Origin: an uncultured Prevotella sp.
GTDB lineage: Bacteria; Bacteroidota; Bacteroidia; Bacteroidales; Bacteroidaceae
Reading direction: 5' to 3'
NCBI GenBank assembly: GCA_937877685.1
Contig: CALFGU010000223.1
Coordinates: forward strand, 1-34,248
DNA length: 34,248 bases
Both the position numbers and the translations under genes were made by a program. How positions within the stretch are numbered: position 1 is the first letter of the stretch; each line of letters opens with the position of its first letter. The notes beneath the pieces are model-generated. The model saw only the letters and a list, made by a program, of their open reading frames with translations, ran no database searches and was not told where the DNA came from. Of this stretch, positions 32,301 through 34,248 are shown one piece after another.

Positions 32301-33407
32301 ATGCGTCATTATCACCTTATCATATTCCTCCTGCTCATCGTGTCCGCACCGCTATATGCCGTGCCTGCGGACACGCTTCAGTCTGTGACGTTTGTAGATA
32401 ACGTCGTGAGCTGCGTGACTGAAGAGTTGGCTGAAGTCAAGCGCAAGGTGGAAAAGTTAGACGCTTATGATGAAACTTACATTGAGCCCAATCATTACAA
32501 CTATGCCTTCATGTTGCAAAACACCAATTATTGGCAACATTACCGCTTGCGCGCCACGGATGCCTCAGGACGCCATCAGCAGATTGACATCTCCCCCCGC
32601 TCGTCCATTAAGGTAGGTCCCTACTTCGGGTGGCGCTGGCTCTTCCTGGGTTACACCTTCGACGTCGGTAGCATGGGCAAGGCTACGAAAAACACGGAAT
32701 TCACACTCTCCCTATATAGCGCAAAGATTGGCGGAGATTTGATGTACATACGCAATAAGGATAACTTCAAGTTGGGAGGCGTAAAGGGTTTCTCAGGCGT
32801 CCGCCCCAACGCCCTTCGAGGCACGGACTTCAACGGCATGAAGTCATACACCACGATGGTCAACGTTTATTACGTCTTTAACAACCGTCGCTTCTCTTAC
32901 CCCGCCGCCTATGCGCAAAGCACAGTGCAACGCGTTAGCGCCGGTTCCCTCATCCTCGGTTTGCGTTACGACCATCACAAAATCCACTTCGACCACCGCC
33001 AACTCCCCTCGTCGCTCCAGCACGCCCCTGACGGCACACCCCTCTTGTTCGATGCCATGAAAATCGGGCGCATCAATTATTACAACCTCGGCCTCTCCGT
33101 TGGTTACGCCTATAACTGGGTGTTTGCTCCAAACTGCCTCTTCAACATCTCCCTCTCCCCCTCATTGGGATATAAAAAGACACAGGGACAACCCTGGGAC
33201 GAAAGCGTCCTCATTAGCGACGTAAAGACCCTCAACTTTGATTTCACCTCGCGTGCCGCCCTTGTTTGGAACAACTCCCGCCTTTACGCAGGCGCCTCAT
33301 TCGTCAACTATATCTATGGCTATAACCGCGCCCTCTTCCGCTTCCGCAATTCCATCAGTTACCTCAACTTCTATTTCGGACTCAATTTCTATAGAAAAAA
33401 AGAATGA
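32301..33407 (+). CDS. DUF4421 family outer-membrane protein
   Basis: I choose the ATG at 32301 (368 residues) because a good signal peptide (MRHYHLIIFLLLIVSAPLYA) begins there; the open frame extends upstream to an ATG at 32226, but those 25 codons are repeat sequence. The mature protein starts with an acidic helix (ELAEVKRKVEKLDAYDETYI), then EPNHYNYAFMLQNTNYWQHY, the signature of DUF4421. The rest alternates aromatic beta-strands (GPYFGWRWLFLGYTFDVGSM, YNLGLSVGYAYNW) and ends in an outer-membrane-like terminal strand (YLNFYFGLNFYRKKE), consistent with a beta-barrel. The function is unknown. Codons are G+C-richer than in the TIR block. Confidence 0.85.
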   Translation: MRHYHLIIFLLLIVSAPLYAVPADTLQSVTFVDNVVSCVTEELAEVKRKVEKLDAYDETYIEPNHYNYAFMLQNTNYWQHYRLRATDASGRHQQIDISPRSSIKVGPYFGWRWLFLGYTFDVGSMGKATKNTEFTLSLYSAKIGGDLMYIRNKDNFKLGGVKGFSGVRPNALRGTDFNGMKSYTTMVNVYYVFNNRRFSYPAAYAQSTVQRVSAGSLILGLRYDHHKIHFDHRQLPSSLQHAPDGTPLLFDAMKIGRINYYNLGLSVGYAYNWVFAPNCLFNISLSPSLGYKKTQGQPWDESVLISDVKTLNFDFTSRAALVWNNSRLYAGASFVNYIYGYNRALFRFRNSISYLNFYFGLNFYRKKE

Positions 33408-34040
33408 TGAGAGGGTGAGGGGCTTTATGAAATATTAAAGAATCCGCAATGCTTATGCAAGGTTGGTTGGGGAACTCTATTTGCCAAGAATGAAAAAAAC
33501 TATATGTTGAGAATACATAGAGTGTCATGAGCATGGAGATAGTTTGCATACAATTCACCTTCTTTTATGATGGAGATGATGGAGGGGACTATTTAGTTGG
33601 CAACGAGTGAAAAATAATAGAATCTCGTGAGTGAAAAACTCTCCTTGAGTGACTTTTATAGTTTAGTTCGTTTTAACTTGCACTTGTTTGCTAATAAAAT
33701 AAGGAGATAATATAGAATTTGACTCAAGTAGAAGTTTCATGGCGCTGGAAGCATCTAAAATACGCTTGGGACAATTCCTATATTATCTCCACCTAAAAAA
33801 CAAACATTTATTGATTATCAATGAGTTGCCCTGTTTTCTGCCTCATGAAATCGTTAGAAAAGTGGAAATAATGGGTTGTAGTTCGCGTATATTTACTCGA
33901 GTGGGGTATGGACGAGAAATTCTGAAATCTCAGACCAAAAATTGCGACCTCGGAAAGGGATTTTTGAAAAATTACGCCCGAAAACTTTAACTTTATTTAA
34001 TAAAAAATTAACACGCATAATAGACCTGCGAAAAATTAAA

Positions 34041-34087
34041 AGTAACCTTTTTTAAATTGTTAGTAACCTAAATTGAAAAAGGTTACT
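34041..34087. repeat. GTAACC inverted repeat
   Basis: AGTAACCTTTTT (34041-34052) pairs with AAAAAGGTTACT (34076-34087), and a third AGTAACC lies in the loop at 34062-34068. It could be an operator or a hairpin. Confidence 0.5.
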
Positions 34088-34157
34088 GATAGTTTTCACG
34101 AAGTCCCGTGTAATGGGCGAAGTGTAAGATTTGGATTTTACTGATAATCAAGAGAAT

Positions 34158-34192
34158 ACAAAAGAGGCATTACCCGTGCGGATAATGCCCCT
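34158..34192 (-). terminator. Terminator for a minus-strand gene beyond the right edge
   Basis: GGCATTA (34166-34172) pairs with TAATGCC (34183-34189). Read on the minus strand the stem is followed by TCTTTTGTATT. Confidence 0.5.
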
Positions 34193-34248
34193 ATTTCTGC
34201 ACTGCAAAGATAATATAGTTTTTGGCGAAATGCAAATCGCGATTTTTA

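Larger units (their letters stand above)
33408..34248. other. 841-base right-end region without a convincing gene
   Basis: The stretch is AT-rich. An 83-codon frame (33739-33990) lacks family resemblance and upstream signals. Two loosely similar segments (about 33466-33500 and 33572-33620, sharing GGAACTCTATTT/GGACTATTT then GCCAAGAATGAAA/GGCAACGAGTGAAA) suggest an old duplication. Hairpins are listed separately. Confidence 0.5.

Noticed and set aside
33739..33990. 83-codon open frame near the right end
   Set aside because: No recognisable domain, no promoter or signal, and unlike the protein composition of its neighbours; probably chance in AT-rich DNA.

Overview
The window looks like a chromosomal segment of a Bacteroidales bacterium, probably Prevotella-like. 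The evidence is Bacteroidetes-type -7 boxes (TAnnTTTG) before many genes, a carboxypeptidase-regulatory/plug/beta-barrel outer-membrane protein, Bacteroidetes-restricted families (DUF5606, DUF4421), and a cobalamin-dependent MetH without its reactivation domain. Both flanks carry housekeeping genes. The middle (about 5.7-19.9 kb) is an AT-rich accessory block.

Left flank (1-5.4 kb): a hemW-like radical SAM gene runs off the left edge on the minus strand, preceded by mltG (minus). Divergent from these are a long-chain acyl-CoA synthetase and lptB. Intergenic gaps here hold iterated GTTAACGGTGAA-like repeats.

Accessory block (5709-19930, all plus strand): three TIR-domain proteins, each with a membrane anchor and each keeping the candidate catalytic glutamate; a two-TM/RCK channel-like protein ending in a RyR (ryanodine-receptor repeat) domain; two paralogous secreted carboxypeptidase-regulatory/TPR proteins, the second broken by an in-frame amber codon; an ECF sigma factor overlapping an anti-sigma-like/papain-like peptidase/RyR fusion; and a stand-alone RyR-domain protein. 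TIR enzymes make cyclic ADP-ribose-type molecules from NAD+, and eukaryotic RyR channels respond to cADPR. I therefore infer a TIR-to-RyR nucleotide-signalling system with a membrane-conductance arm and a transcription arm. This is the main candidate for an undescribed system. I see no transposase, integrase or attachment site. A strong bidirectional hairpin closes the block on the right.

Right flank (20.2-34.2 kb): an outer-membrane beta-barrel protein, a small conserved protein and a DUF5606 protein lie on the minus strand. On the plus strand follow mnmD, htpG (behind a convincing sigma-54-type promoter), metH (with an intergenic-type repeat captured in its coding frame), a GH5-like protein that has lost both catalytic glutamates and is translationally coupled to a Gfo/Idh/MocA oxidoreductase, and a DUF4421 outer-membrane protein. 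The last 840 bases hold no convincing gene. A terminator there faces left, suggesting a minus-strand gene beyond the right edge.

All calls come from reading the sequence; no database search or structure prediction was run.
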